From Trichostrongylus colubriformis (lineage: Eukaryota > Nematoda > Chromadorea > Rhabditida > Trichostrongylidae): a DNA stretch of 64,000 nt. Location: positions 25,569,426-25,633,425 of the forward strand of contig OZ022256.1 in NCBI GenBank assembly GCA_963978905.1, given 5' to 3'. Every line of letters starts with the position of its first letter. The first letter of the stretch is position 1. Below are positions 46,901 through 58,710 of the stretch, one piece after another. A program made the position numbers and the translations under genes. The notes beneath the pieces were generated by a model. It saw only the letters and a program-made list of their open reading frames with translations. It was not told where the DNA came from and did no database searches.

Positions 46901-48981
46901 TGAAATGTACCTCAACCCAGATCCTGATCGAAAACGTTTCCCACATTCGGCAACATGACAGCGAAAGCGTTCCTCCGGATCACTGTAAAAGAGATTCTGA
47001 TTTACTTCACCCAAGAAAGAGTATGAAGGTGCACAACCTACTTCATGCTGCATTCGCTCAGATCTTCAACGACACCTTCACCAGCGTTCAGCTCTTCTGA
47101 AACCAGAAAACATTGCACAATATAGCCTAACAAAATCATAAAAAAAACATTTCCCTCAGATCCGACAAGCTGTAATGATCATCTGTATGCTCTACATTAC
47201 CAGGATACTCGGCAGGTTTGGTCATAGGGGCACGATGCAGGATGAGCGGCCATAAATCAAAAGGGTGAAAGGCATCAATTTGCAAAAGCGTGATAACAGA
47301 GCGCTCATTCGAGTTGTAGAGATTAAAGAATAGTTAAGAGCATAGCTCAGTGCCTCGTTGACGGCCGTTAAGATGTATTGATGCATGTAATTGATGATTC
47401 GCCGTGCAGAGTACCTTTCAATTTTTACTTCACTTAGTAATGCCAAATCGTTAATGACTACATTAATTAGTATCATTGATCATAACAAGATTAGGCAGTT
47501 ACACTCGCGACGCATGGGTCAGGCGAGTGATCTATAACACCGGTCGGCACTCCCTCAATTAAGCGGTCTGCATGTCGAAAGTGTGTGATACAATGTGATC
47601 CCTATGTAAGGTGGTTGAGGCTTGGCAGTCGATCTCGGCCGTTGAGATTGTGAAAAAAAATCGGACACATAATGAGTGCAGCTACATATGCCCCCAAGTG
47701 AAAGGGAGACTATTACCGTGCGAAACCCAACTCGCCGTGCCGTTTCACGCTTCTAAAACACCTATAAACGGGAAGCTGGAAGCTCAAAGGCAGTGGAAGG
47801 ATAGTCAGGGCCGAATATAAAAAGGTTACAGAAACGAAAGTCCAAGTGCTTACTAGTACGAAAAGGGAGAAAGAACAGGAAGGAATGGTCAAAAACCCGA
47901 GGAATGAGATTTCTTTCCACCGTTGACAACGAAGCGGGCCCTGTTATCGAAGGGGTCAGCTAATGTTAGAACAGGTAGCAGCTGTTGAAAAAGCCATCTC
48001 TTATTAGGCTCAGGGATGCCGACTTTTGTCGGAAATTTCGCCACATATGGTCATTCTATACCAATAACTTTCACTTGGATGACTCATTTTAGGAGTTCTC
48101 ATAACTCATACTACCTCACCATTGTCTTTAATACCGAAATTCTCAGCTCCCTGTGTCCAGCCATTTACACATAACTATTCATTCTCCTATCTTGTTGTTT
48201 TACCTAGATCTTATGAAAACCATATCTGTTTCACTGTTCTGGAAGTGAAGCTCTCATTTAATCGGTACTGATTTAAACCGAAGCTAAAATGATAGACAAC
48301 CTAATCTCAAATGGGAAGATTACACACAACCATACTGTATATGCATTGCAGCTCGGTCGCAAGGTATAGGTGCGGCCTCACATCCTGAGGTAATCGCAGA
48401 GTCAACGTCGTTATGCTGTTATTGAAATGTTGTAAACGTGCAGTAGAGAGCACAAAATGCAGTCGTACCTTTCCTCAGTGATGTTGCTGCACCCTGCACA
48501 CTCGATGAACTACCAGCTGAAGCAGAACTATCGTAAGCTGATGAAAACCACATAAACCAATAACAGAGCATACATTCATTAGGCCGTTTTCGATAATGAT
48601 TGAAAGTTATGCGAACAACATCAGGATCACATGGTACAGGATTGTATGCCGGTTGAAATAGCCTGAAATCAGGTTTATCAGCAGCGAAGGAAGAAAAAAT
48701 TCCGCAACGTTAACCTGTAAACACAGCTAAGTGGCATATTCGGAGTAGCTGATGCACGGTTCTCTTCGGTGCCACCTTGAGCAGGATTAATTTTTTGACG
48801 ATATTCGTCCTCCAAAGGCGCTGAAGCTTCCATATTTTTGGATTTTTGGGACATATGCTAGAGGCCCTTACTTACGAATATGTGTGAATTCAATGTGAGC
48901 GATCAAGTCGTCCGTACTGGAGAAATACAGTTGACAACCACCAAATGAGCATTTGTTCTGCGAAAGTAACGACAGGGCCAT
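43991..48981 (-). CDS. JAZF1/SFP1-like C2H2 zinc-finger protein
   Basis: Putative nuclear transcription cofactor; human JAZF1 acts with the NuA4/TIP60 complex. Exons: 48876-48981, 48715-48820, 48574-48662, 48469-48537, 47201-47303, 47042-47096, 46911-46982, 46563-46697, 45664-45758, 45312-45439, 45202-45264, 44879-44947, 44753-44827, 44296-44332, 43991-44106. Phases require one more exon (phase 1 to 0) between 47304 and 48468, not found. The N-terminal finger CSFGGCQLYFSSTDDLIAHI matches the JAZF1 first finger. Finger 2 is CHVAECGKRFRSGSGLRLHS, with its second His just after. Finger 3 is CQQCSKRYKTTAGLSNH. The C-terminal half is Ala/Gln/Ser-rich (ATAAAAQEQQ, QQSAQLLQQHAQ), longer than in human JAZF1. 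It ends TPKQE-stop. The ATG follows the acceptor-like TTATTCCAG by 3 nt, suggesting trans-splicing. Confidence 0.85.
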
Positions 48982-48984
48982 GAA

Positions 48985-48993
48985 CTGGAATAA
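48985..48993 (-). promoter_or_regulatory. candidate trans-splice acceptor of the JAZF1-like gene
   Basis: TTATTCCAG ends 3 nt before the start ATG, with no upstream exon needed. This is the position of a nematode spliced-leader acceptor. The upstream gene KLHDC10 ends about 265 bp away on the same strand. Confidence 0.5.
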
Positions 48994-49245
48994 CGTTGCC
49001 TATTATTATTTGAGAGCGATACCAACATCGATAGTAATGTATTAAAACTATGAAGCACACAAATTACACGAATGTTCATTGTTTATTGTACTCTACTTTA
49101 AGCAGCACATAGATACCCGAAATACTGTCACAGCTGAGTATCTGGCTACCAGAGGGAACATGTATGTCCACATACAAATCAGTGCGAGTCAAAAAGTGGT
49201 ATTACTATGATTGAGCGCTCTATTTGAAAAGATCACATGTCAAAA

Positions 49246-52200
49246 CTATTGAGGACTAGATATGAAAATTCCATAGACAATACCGAGCATTTTTTCTACA
49301 ACATCTTTGTCTACACCAACGTCCAGCAACAAACCTGGAGAACCAGACCCTGCATTGTATTAGAACGCAAAAGAAACGACCTTAGTTACCTAATATCATA
49401 AATGAATCACAAAAGAAGCCCCTAGACCGTGTCTGCGTTATTATAACAGATCGTTGTGGTTTGTACCATAATGATAGATAAATTAAAAGTTCAATTCATA
49501 AAAGCCTTCGATCATGTAATGTCACTACAAGTCACAATGTCAGTCCAGCGAAGGATCAGCGACGGTCGGAGACAACTTTTTGGTGAACGAGTTATTGCAA
49601 AGGCTTCGTACAATCTCCATCACACACGAGAACCTCAAGCTGTTCGCTTCTTCAACGCTCTTAAAGAGAAATGTAACATCAATATAATCAAGAAGCATCT
49701 AAAAGCTCCTACCACAAATCATGCGAGGATGCAATCAAAACGTTCCTACTACAGTAGATCTCTTACCTTGTAGTGAATAAAGGGACGTAGAGAAAGAGCT
49801 GCCAATGTTTTCAAAGAAGGAGGCTCTAGATAACAATACTGGCCAATATTAGTGCGATTTGAACTGTAAATGTCGCGAACTCCGCCCCAAACCAACAGAC
49901 ATCCTTCCTGTAATAAACAAATCCGTTTGAATGGAAAAGCGCAGCACGGAAGATACCAGCAGTTTACCTTTGTGATCGCTGCATCATGGAAAAACACTGG
50001 GGTAGCAAGTTCAAACGGCATTTTTTTCCATTGATAATTGTCCAAGTCAAAGGACCAAACATCGCTGTACATGTCCACCTGAAATTCCTATGAAAAACAG
50101 TATATCAAAAATAAGTTCTTGATTTACCTGACGAACGATCTTACGGAACGTTTCTGCATAAGCGATGATATGCCATTAAAAGGTGGGTTCGCTAGTATAC
50201 AGTGCGTTTCATAATTATAAGGTCACCCCTGAATTTCAGGTTTTCTCGGCAACACTCCATTGAGGAATCTTTTCAGTCTCATAGACGGATTCCTCACCTC
50301 AGATAACCCCTGTGTCCGATTTTTGGTAGCAGTCTCGTTTACCTCATGTTTTTAGGGATATTTTTTGCTTTTTTGCACCGTTTCATAATTATAAGGTCAC
50401 CCTGAAAAAAGGAAAAAAGTTAAGCCCCCGGCAGGTCGGTGATTTTAGATTTGTCTTCCAAATACATCTTCAAGATATATATTCAATCGTCTTGTGGCTA
50501 GCTACTATGTTCCGAGAGAAAAGCCCAGATTTGGGATTCTTGTGGTGCTAGGCTCAGTTTGAGAGCCATTCCAAAAAAATCGGAAGATTCCTGTGCACAT
50601 TTAGATGCCATTTGAGAGATTCCGTGTCTTCAGATGTTTTTCAGGCTCTGGACTCCCACGTGAGATTATTATCATTAACGAGGAAAGGATTGTGGGGGCC
50701 ACTTCCTACAGCACATCCTCCATGGACCAGATTTATTTGGAGTTAAACCATTTTTAGTCTGGAACCACAGCGTGTACAGCAGCGAGGAAGAGCAGAAACA
50801 TTAGTGAAGAAATAATGAAGTAGTTTCCGAGGCCTACAGCACACCATAAGGCGGAACGACTTCAATTCATAAAGTTGTTCTTGAGCACGGATTAAACGAA
50901 ACTGAATTTTCATAGCAGTTGCACCCTGCATGCGAATAATTCCATCCGAATTGTACTTTTGAGTGTGAAAATACTCGATTTCTATGGTGGTGACGGGTAG
51001 AGATAGTATTAGAATGGTCTGAGAATTGCGCCGATCTAGCCGAGTCTTGGCAATTTTTGTGGGAGACGGGTGATGGCCTAAGTGGTTTTCGGCGATGAGG
51101 TTGCATTGAACCTTGCCTTCGAAACCTGCAGAATGGACTCCAGAGACTGCTAGAAGATCTTACGAAGAAATCAGTTGCCTTTTGGAGCCAATCGGCTCTT
51201 CATAATTGCGTCTAACTGCATGACAAGGCTGTTGTTCAAGTAGGTCATTCAACGGAATCGTGGTTAAAGTTCCGAAATACGGACCTTCAGCCATAGATAA
51301 CATGTATCGTGGTCTCAGCTCTATTGGGGGGATCTGGAAGACATCGTCGCAACAACATTTGCCCCAATAATCGCCAATTCTGGGAAGCAAACCTGCTGAA
51401 ACAGGCAATTGTTGAAGACTGAAACAGTATCTGTGGAAAGGCTCTTCGAAATTTCGTTTCCACTTCCCTAAACGGCTAATTAATGTCGTTCTTAAACAGG
51501 AGGGAACCATGGATTGTGAGCTCCTTCGCATGCGCTGTTAACTCTAGCAAATCTTCTCTTTCTTCGGGGTGACCTTATAATTATGAAACGGCACAAAAAT
51601 CAGAAAATATTCATAGAAATATCGGGATAAAAGGTAATGTCATCAAAACCAGTATGGAGTGGTTTTCAGTGGTGAGGAATCTGTAAAAAATACTCAAAAA
51701 TTTTTCGGTTGGCTGTGTATTCTGAAAACCGAAAATTTGGGGGTGACCTTACAATTATGAAACGCACTGTAGTATACCCGAAAATATAAAGCGCGGGCTG
51801 AGTCCGTTCCGACACAGACTCTTTTCCAAACCCAGTAAAACATTCCCTTCGTTGGTTTAAAAATGCTGCTTTTTTCATTCAGAAAAATGACACAGCCACA
51901 GAACAAATTGAGGCATTCAACAAGGATGACATAACAAAAAAGAGCGTCCGTGAGCAAAGTATGAACGCAGCCTTACGGTATCATTTTAAGGCGGAGGTGT
52001 CACGGTGTGAAGTCAGTGACTATTTGTAGTTTTGTTCTATTCCCGAAAGGTTGAACTCCGATCACCGAACTGTTGTGCGTCTACTCCTCTGTCGTCGTGG
52101 GTGTCCGAATCCCCACCAAAATCTTTTTTTTTTTCAGGCAATTCAATGCCCCAGCTCATGTCAACCGGAGCATTCGAGCATGGTGCAGCCATCGCTCAAG

Positions 52201-55200
52201 GACCACCAGGGCCAACAAAGGGCCTCGACCCTTGTTCGATGGAGATGCTGAAAAGAGCTATTCCGAAGGAATCAGGGAGTTCAGACAAGCTACCATTGAA
52301 GCATGTCAGCAAATGGGCCGCATACATTTCGAAAACCCTATGTAGGAGTAGGCAATAGGTTTTTGGATATTGAAAACATTGAAGGACCCAATTCTCTAGC
52401 AGCATTTTTCTCTTTTTTGTTATGTCATCCTTGTCGAATGCCTCAGTTTGTGACGGCAGTGACCACGTCAAAATCGTTTGTCCGCCGTCGACCACGGCGA
52501 CACATCTCCCTTCGTGAAACGCTTCACTCAACCACACTACAGTAAGACAACTGTGGCGAAAGCCTAGGAATTCAAATTTGAATTTTGCATAGTATGGCAC
52601 TATGCAAGATTCGAATTCGAATTCGTAAACTCTCGCTACGCTCATCATACTGTAATGTGGTTGGATCGAGCGTTTTCCAAACGGAGCGCGTCATCAGAGT
52701 ACCGTAGTGGTTGGAGGCGGGCACATGATTTTGACGCCGTCGGCGCCGGTACCGGTGTCGGTACCCAGACTTCACAAATCAGATCTTCATAAGATGAAAC
52801 AGCCTCAAAAATTAAATGTATAGTGTACTTAATTTGAAACGTATCAGGCACCCCTATACAATGTGCTATGATCCACCCTTAGCATAATCGGCTCAGTTTT
52901 CGCGATGCTCTGTGGTCAAAGACAGTGCCTTGCTCATTTCTCGGAGAGAAACCAGGTTGACCATCTTCACCACCGCTAAGCAGTCGTCGCTGACATACAA
53001 CTTCATTACTCTTTCGAAATGCTATGCTTGTCCTCGATGGCAAGCAAAGCAAGACCTTCACCTTCTCTTTCTGTTAATTTCAGCCTATGTTTGCCATAAA
53101 CTAATCCTTCTCCGAAGCATATCGCAACTCTGCTTATGCCATTATCTGAATACAAAGACACTACGACAACATAATAGCTTCAGCAAGAGGAAATCAAATT
53201 GTTGCGAATACATGAGAGGGCTGCAAAAGTGGCATTTTCAGAACGAATACAAGAAGAAAATGTTCGTTTTCTAGTTGTGTTAGTGCAGAGCAACGCTACA
53301 GAAGGGAAAACCCAAAGTAGAGCGCTCAAACTGGATGGCGGCTGCGCCTCGCACATCCTACGCGGTACGGCAGAGCCGATTTTCCGCAAGAAATTTCTCC
53401 CAAATTTCGGGAAAGTCATGACAATGGACCAACATACGTGTCTGACATCATCGTCATCTTTATCAGCACTGCAACCTCCAACGAGAATGGCTTTTCTCTT
53501 CCATTTTGTCACCGAATGGCACCTGTTGAATTGTCACATATATCATCGGTATAATTTTCACCACGTATTTGTTCCCCAACCATAGAAATTTCAACTGACC
53601 TTCTTCCTTTTGGATATCCGTCTTCCAAATTTGCACTATTTACAGTTTCATCAGGAAGAGTTGGCAAGTCCACGAATACCTTTTTCTTGGTGTCAAACAC
53701 CGTTATCTGAGAGGAGAAACGTGTTAAAGGGAGAAGCATATGTATCAGACAATAAGATAAACGTACAGTGCGAAGTTCCGTTACGTAATCAGGACGACCA
53801 CCACCAAAAAGGAAGATGAGGTCATCATGTAAAACGGCTTCGAGCCGGTATCGTCCTTCCATGTTTGGAGTCTTAACACAAGCAAACGATGTAAAATCAT
53901 TTATGCGCTTTTAATTTGAAAAACCATGATCCATTCTTTCAGGGAATTAAGATGAACTTCCATCACGACTTACAGCTTGCGCTTCGCTTGACCATCTCCA
54001 CTTTCCATTTGTAAAGCTTAACTTGTCGACGTCTAAGAAAAAATTGTGTCCCGTAGTACCGCCAATCACATAAAAAGTACACGGATCCGAGCCCCGCAAC
54101 ATAGCCTGAATTAGTGGCTGTGAACTTCATGAGTATCAAACCAAGAATTCAAGACGCGGTTAAATCACGAATAAGTGATTTTTCGCCTTACTTTGTTCCT
54201 ATTTTCTGTTCAGAGCATTGTTCTTGCAGATCAGATACCTCCCACCCCACGGTTAAGACAAGTCGTTTGGCATAACAAATAAATAAATATTTAAAGGAAC
54301 CGGAAGGGGGTCCGAAACAAGAGAAACATACAAAGAAATGAGCATTTCGTAACGAACGCAGAAGGTTAGAAGCGATAATCGGTGAAAAAACCCGAACTCA
54401 AAAGTGCATCGCTGCGGTGTGTATTCGCGCCTCATTCGCATCATCGCACTGGCGTTCCGAGTTGTCCGCTGTAGGAGACGGCCGCGGGCCAACTTTAGTT
54501 GTAGCACCTGACTCCCAGCGCAGTGGAGTGGCCATTCCCAACTACATTAACATTCATGTAAGTACATCTAGAAACAATATAAGAAAGAACAAAGGAGAAG
54601 GTAAAAGGAATGAACAACTTTATAATGGAAACATCTTCTCTTGGCACCATGCCAAGGCGTCAAATTGGCGAGTTTGTGCAATGGCGGTCACTTGAACTCG
54701 TCCACACTACGTCTGTTCTACCGTAAGCCAAAATTACTCCCTTACGGTGTCTTTAAATGAAAGGCAGAAATAGGTAGCATAGTGGGTCCTGTCAACGTCC
54801 CAAAACCTACGAAAACGAAAAACGCCACTAAAAAGCTCTTAAAAGGAGATATGGCATAGCATGCGCGTTATAACATTTTTTTTGGATGTTGTACCTGAAC
54901 GACATCAAAGTTACTTCCCTCAGACATGATGAAAAAGCACAAACTGAAAGCGATTGTCGAACGATAATAAAGAAGTTAACTCATAAGCTATACTTCACTT
55001 TCATTCGTTCAGAATCACGCCTCGTCTTTATAGGAATATGCACACCATAGTGAACTCACGTGCCCGTAGGTTGCCAGTTTTTCTCCCTCTGCAGGAAGTA
55101 CCATGGATACTATTGAGTTGGAGGTATTATGAAAAGTGAGCAGGTGAACGCTGGAAGAAGTCGATGCCCCAAATGGAACAGCGGTACCTCCAAAGAGCAC

Positions 55201-55872
55201 AACTTGGTTTGAATACGGTGAGCTTTGCACCACTGAAATCACAAATCAAACCGATAAATAGAATGCGCCAAAACGTCCTCAGTAATAATAATGATTTCAT
55301 TAACTGACAAGCAAACGAAGCCAGTGCAGTAGGAAAATTCCCAAGAAGATCCATCGCTATCCACTCTTGCGTCAACAAATTATATCTCCACACCTGGAAG
55401 GAAGAGCAGTTTACGATACCTATTCTACTCCTGAACCACGCGTTCCCCCTCCCCCTTCTGAAACCCTATCAATCGTGCAGATTGACCTCTCTGTATATTT
55501 TGCCACCCTGTTCGTCCGCGGTTCGATCGAATCCTCCAATGACGTATAAAAATTCATCATCCAAAAATATTCTATGTCCGCTACGAGGTGCAGGTCCATT
55601 ATCTAAACAACAAAGGGTTGTTGAAGAAACAACGAGAGATATCATACTACTCAAATAATAGTGTTAACGAGATCATCAAAAATTACTAAACCTTTTGAAA
55701 GTGGTCCGATCGGTAGTTCTCTGAATGTCATGAGATTTACCTCACCGCCACATTCAGTACTCTGAAATTTTAGTACAGCATTTTCATGATTTTGTTGCCG
55801 ATCTATGGAACAGGGAGCAGTTGCGCTCGGACTGCAATTACAGGTTTCGAGAATTCGTAAGGCTGCTGTCAT
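49246..55872 (-). CDS. KLHDC10-like kelch-repeat protein
   Basis: Kelch beta-propeller protein; human KLHDC10 is a CUL2 ubiquitin-ligase substrate receptor. Exons: 55746-55872 (ATG, 42 residues, no repeat), 55487-55602, 55309-55393, 55060-55232, 53974-54105, 53767-53871, 53600-53706, 53438-53522, 49968-50078, 49767-49907, all with matching phases; then a tentative last exon ending TAG at 49246. Diagnostic blocks are APRSGHR with YVIGGFD, VVLFGGTAVPFGAS, FYVIGGTTGH, RYRLEAVLHDD with FLFGGGRPD, RCHSV with ILVGGC, and TPVFFHDAAITK followed by VWGGV. The proposed C-terminus LLLDVGVDKDVVEKML resembles the human LLHLGLTQGLIERL helix, but the splice into it needs an unfound short exon. 394 residues are secure, against about 440 in human. 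The large intron 50079-53437 contains a Tc1-like element. Confidence 0.88.
50200..51769. mobile_element. Tc1-like TIR element with doubled ends
   Basis: 1570 bp, ends CAGTGCGTTTCATAATTATA and complement TTACAATTATGAAACGCACTG, flanked by TA. About 180 bp inside each end the inverted repeat occurs again (CCGTTTCATAATTATAAGGT near 50384; ACCTTATAATTATGAAACGG near 51572), so each end is effectively tandem. Minus-strand open stretches inside (for example 51531-51160) show no transposase motif I trust. Lies in the KLHDC10 intron between 50078 and 53438. Confidence 0.8.
52465..52735. repeat. imperfect inverted repeat, possible MITE
   Basis: CGTCAAAATCGTTTGTCCGC and CAACCACACTACAGTA on the left pair with TACTGTAATGTGGTTG and GGCGGGCACATGATTTTGACG on the right. 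The centre contains AT-rich palindromes (GAATTCAAATTTGAATT; TTCGAATTCGAATTCG). In the same KLHDC10 intron. Confidence 0.6.
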
Positions 55873-55962
55873 ACCTCGCGATCGCGCGACGCGTGGTATG
55901 GCAATTCGTTCTCGCGTGAGATGGTTCTCTCTCACTTAAACATACTATTCTCGACCTTCTCG

Positions 55963-56500
55963 GGTGTATGTCGTTTGGCGCGGCCCTCTGCAGCGGATTT
56001 GCCAATGGGGCCTATGGGCCGTTGCTACCACCCTATCGCCGACCATTCGACGGATAACTCGTCCACCACCGAATCCTCAGATGTCATAGTTGATAATTGC
56101 CATACAAAACACTTCTTAAACAAATACTGCCAATTACTGAATTTTACAAACTTCATTTCATTACACTGGAGAACTAAGCGAGGAACTTGGCGATTTTTTA
56201 CCTCGGCTTCTTTTGTCTTCATTACATATTCAACAATGGAAACACTGCTTGTTCACTTCGGGGTAGCTGTATTACAATCATTTAGAAGTCCTGATACGAG
56301 CTTCCTCTCAGCAATTTGCAGTGCTCCTTTAATAAGGTCCTTTATGTGGTGATTATCACTCACGCAAGTTATGAGGGTTCGGTGCTATGGACGAGTTGCC
56401 CGTAGCACAAGATGCGTCGAATGGTCGGCATTGAGGTGGCAACTACGGCCCATGTGCCCCATTGGCAAATTAGCTGCAAGGGGCCGCGCCAAACGACCGT
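55963..56500. mobile_element. MITE family C, copy 2
   Basis: Ends GTGTATGTCGTTTGGCGCGG and GGGGCCGCGCCAAACGACCG, with arms of about 130 bp. It starts about 90 bp upstream of the KLHDC10 ATG, so it may sit in that promoter. Confidence 0.8.
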
Positions 56501-58710
56501 CTCCCGTTTGATATTTGTCGACATGTACCCGATCCACATCCAAATTGGCGCGAGATGTAACTATGGCCCAACAGCGGAAGAACAATTGGCACAGGCAGTT
56601 TTCAGCTAATAAAATAACAATCACCCACAGCCATCCTCTCCTTGCCAGTGTAGAAGAAATCCGACATGCCGGGAAAAAAACGCAAGATATTCATTATGAC
56701 AACACTCGTGAACTTGCTGCAAGGGCCAAGTGAGTGGAGAGCTACGTCCTGAAAATGGTTAGAAATAACCGAATGTTTCTTGACCGAATATATTCCTTTG
56801 CCACGTGATTTTTGAAGTAAACTTTCATTCTTCGAAAGTCTCCCTCACGAGCCCGGCGATGGCTCGAATTATTCGATTTGAGCAACGTAGTGCTTGAACA
56901 AGCGTCTCCTGCCCCAGTGTTTTCGACATCGTTTGAAGCGAAACCTTGCGTGAGTTTGTTTCCTCATTACTGAGTTGCTCAGGGCATCCTCAGAACGATG
57001 TCAGAAACGCAAGATGGGATAGAACGCTTGTTCGAGTACTTTTGTACTATGAGCATTCGGACCATTGTCAGGCCTATGAACAACACGAAACGGCCGAAAC
57101 ACTGGGCCACGAAAAAATGTTCCATTTAAAAACCTCGTATGTCAAAGAAAAGGGTCAATGGGCATAATTCCAAGGTTGCAAAAAGGACAACAGATACTAC
57201 AGAAGAAAAGCTATTCTGTACAGGCAAAGGTTCAAGATAATGAAGATTTGTGAGATGATGAGAGGAGAGCAGTTCAAAACAACAAATGACCTCACATGTG
57301 TCCGCGATCGAATGGCAACACCCGTCCGCCAACAACAACATTGGACCCATCAAAAGGGGAACCGTGACCAAAACACATTACGAGGATTATGGCACATAGG
57401 CTTAAGAATGCTATACATATTATAAAAGGGAATTCTGGGGTCTTCTCTTCTTTGACACAACGGGCTCGATACGACAAATTTGATCGAGTGTCTTTGGAAC
57501 TAGGAAAAGTCGCCTACCGTCGCAGCTTTTATAAATTGCAGCCATATGAATAGTTCACGAAGAAAGCGCGATAGCTGTAAGTGTCAATGCATGTGGCAAA
57601 TCAGATAAGATTTCCATTTATCTGCTTTCGAGTTTTAAGGAGCCGTTTTAACCTAGTTATTCGGAAAATAAATCAAAATATGTAACGCATAATCAAGCTC
57701 TCACACTGGCAGGTCAATGTCAACATGGCTAAGCAGCTGATGTGTTGGGCTATAGGTAAGGCCGCCGCCAGACTTTGCGGTTGGCGATTTTGCGTTTCCG
57801 GAGCGAGGCTGTGGTCTTATTCGAATACAGATCCTTTGGGTCCTAAAGGTTCGAACCCACTTCAACGCAGCAAAAAAAACCGCAAACCTCAGAATCGCAA
57901 AACCGTGAACCAATTGTAAGGGCGGTCTAAGAGAGCTAAAGGGAATGGGCGTAGGGTCTGAATAAAATAAACGCGCAGCGCCCGGGAACCGGAATGGTGG
58001 CTTCGGCCCGTCCCCTCTCACGCATGAAGCAAAAATTCATTACTCTACACGACGGGGCGACATGGACATATGTTACTGTCGTCGCAATAATCTTAAATTA
58101 GCACAGTACCATAAACTGGGATTGGTGAATGAGAGCATGGCTGAGATGACAATGAGCGGGTCAAATAAAGTCGGGGGGGGGGGGGGGGGACACAACTTTG
58201 CGTCGACGTCAAGACTCCTTTCCCTCCCTAGGCTTAGGCTAAAATTGATATCCCCTCCTCAGACATGAAAAAGCATCTGTCAAAACATAGGTATCATCTG
58301 CTTTAGCCCAAGCCTACGGAGGGAAAGAAGGTCTCGTTGAAAATTTTGCGTCTCTCCCCCCCCCCCGACTTTATTTTACCCCAGTGGCGCATATTCATCA
58401 CAATGGTTGCAAAAACAGAAACTACAAAGACAAAACCCTTCGAAAAGCAAACGGCCTGTCAGAATCGCACCTATACGCGTCAGGTAATACACCTATGGTG
58501 CGATCGCGTCCTCAACGAAATACAGTTTGCAAAGTTGCACCAGTTTCAAGGAGAAGTTCTGTCCCGAGTACTTCTTCGTGTTTGCTTTTCATTCTCATAT
58601 TTGATTAGTTGGCTGTTTAATACCTTAAACGTTGCTGCTGCGTAAGGGAGTGTAAGTTGTTTTGAACTATTCTTAAATTCAGAGCCACCACCACCGTGCA
58701 AGTGGACGCC
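56501..58710. other. Intergenic region between divergent genes
   Basis: About 2.2 kb separating leftward KLHDC10 from the rightward genes. It contains the G/C-capped foldback element at 58163-58378. It also contains a minus-strand B-box-like GTGGGTTCGAACCTT near 57845, without a convincing cloverleaf. Scattered short open frames show no recognisable domains. Confidence 0.5.
58163..58378. mobile_element. foldback element capped by G/C runs
   Basis: About 216 bp: AAATAAAGTCGGGGGGGG on the left, the complement CCCCCCCGACTTTATTTT on the right. Inside, CCCTCCCTAGGCTTAGGCTAAA pairs with TTTAGCCCAAGCCTACGGAGGG imperfectly, and TTTGCGTC occurs in both arms. The left cap is an 18-base G run. Confidence 0.8.

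Noticed and set aside
57701..58021. Minus-strand 106-residue frame and a nearby B-box-like GTGGGTTCGAACCTT
   Set aside because: No domain match, no acceptor stem or anticodon arm could be paired; treated as intergenic.
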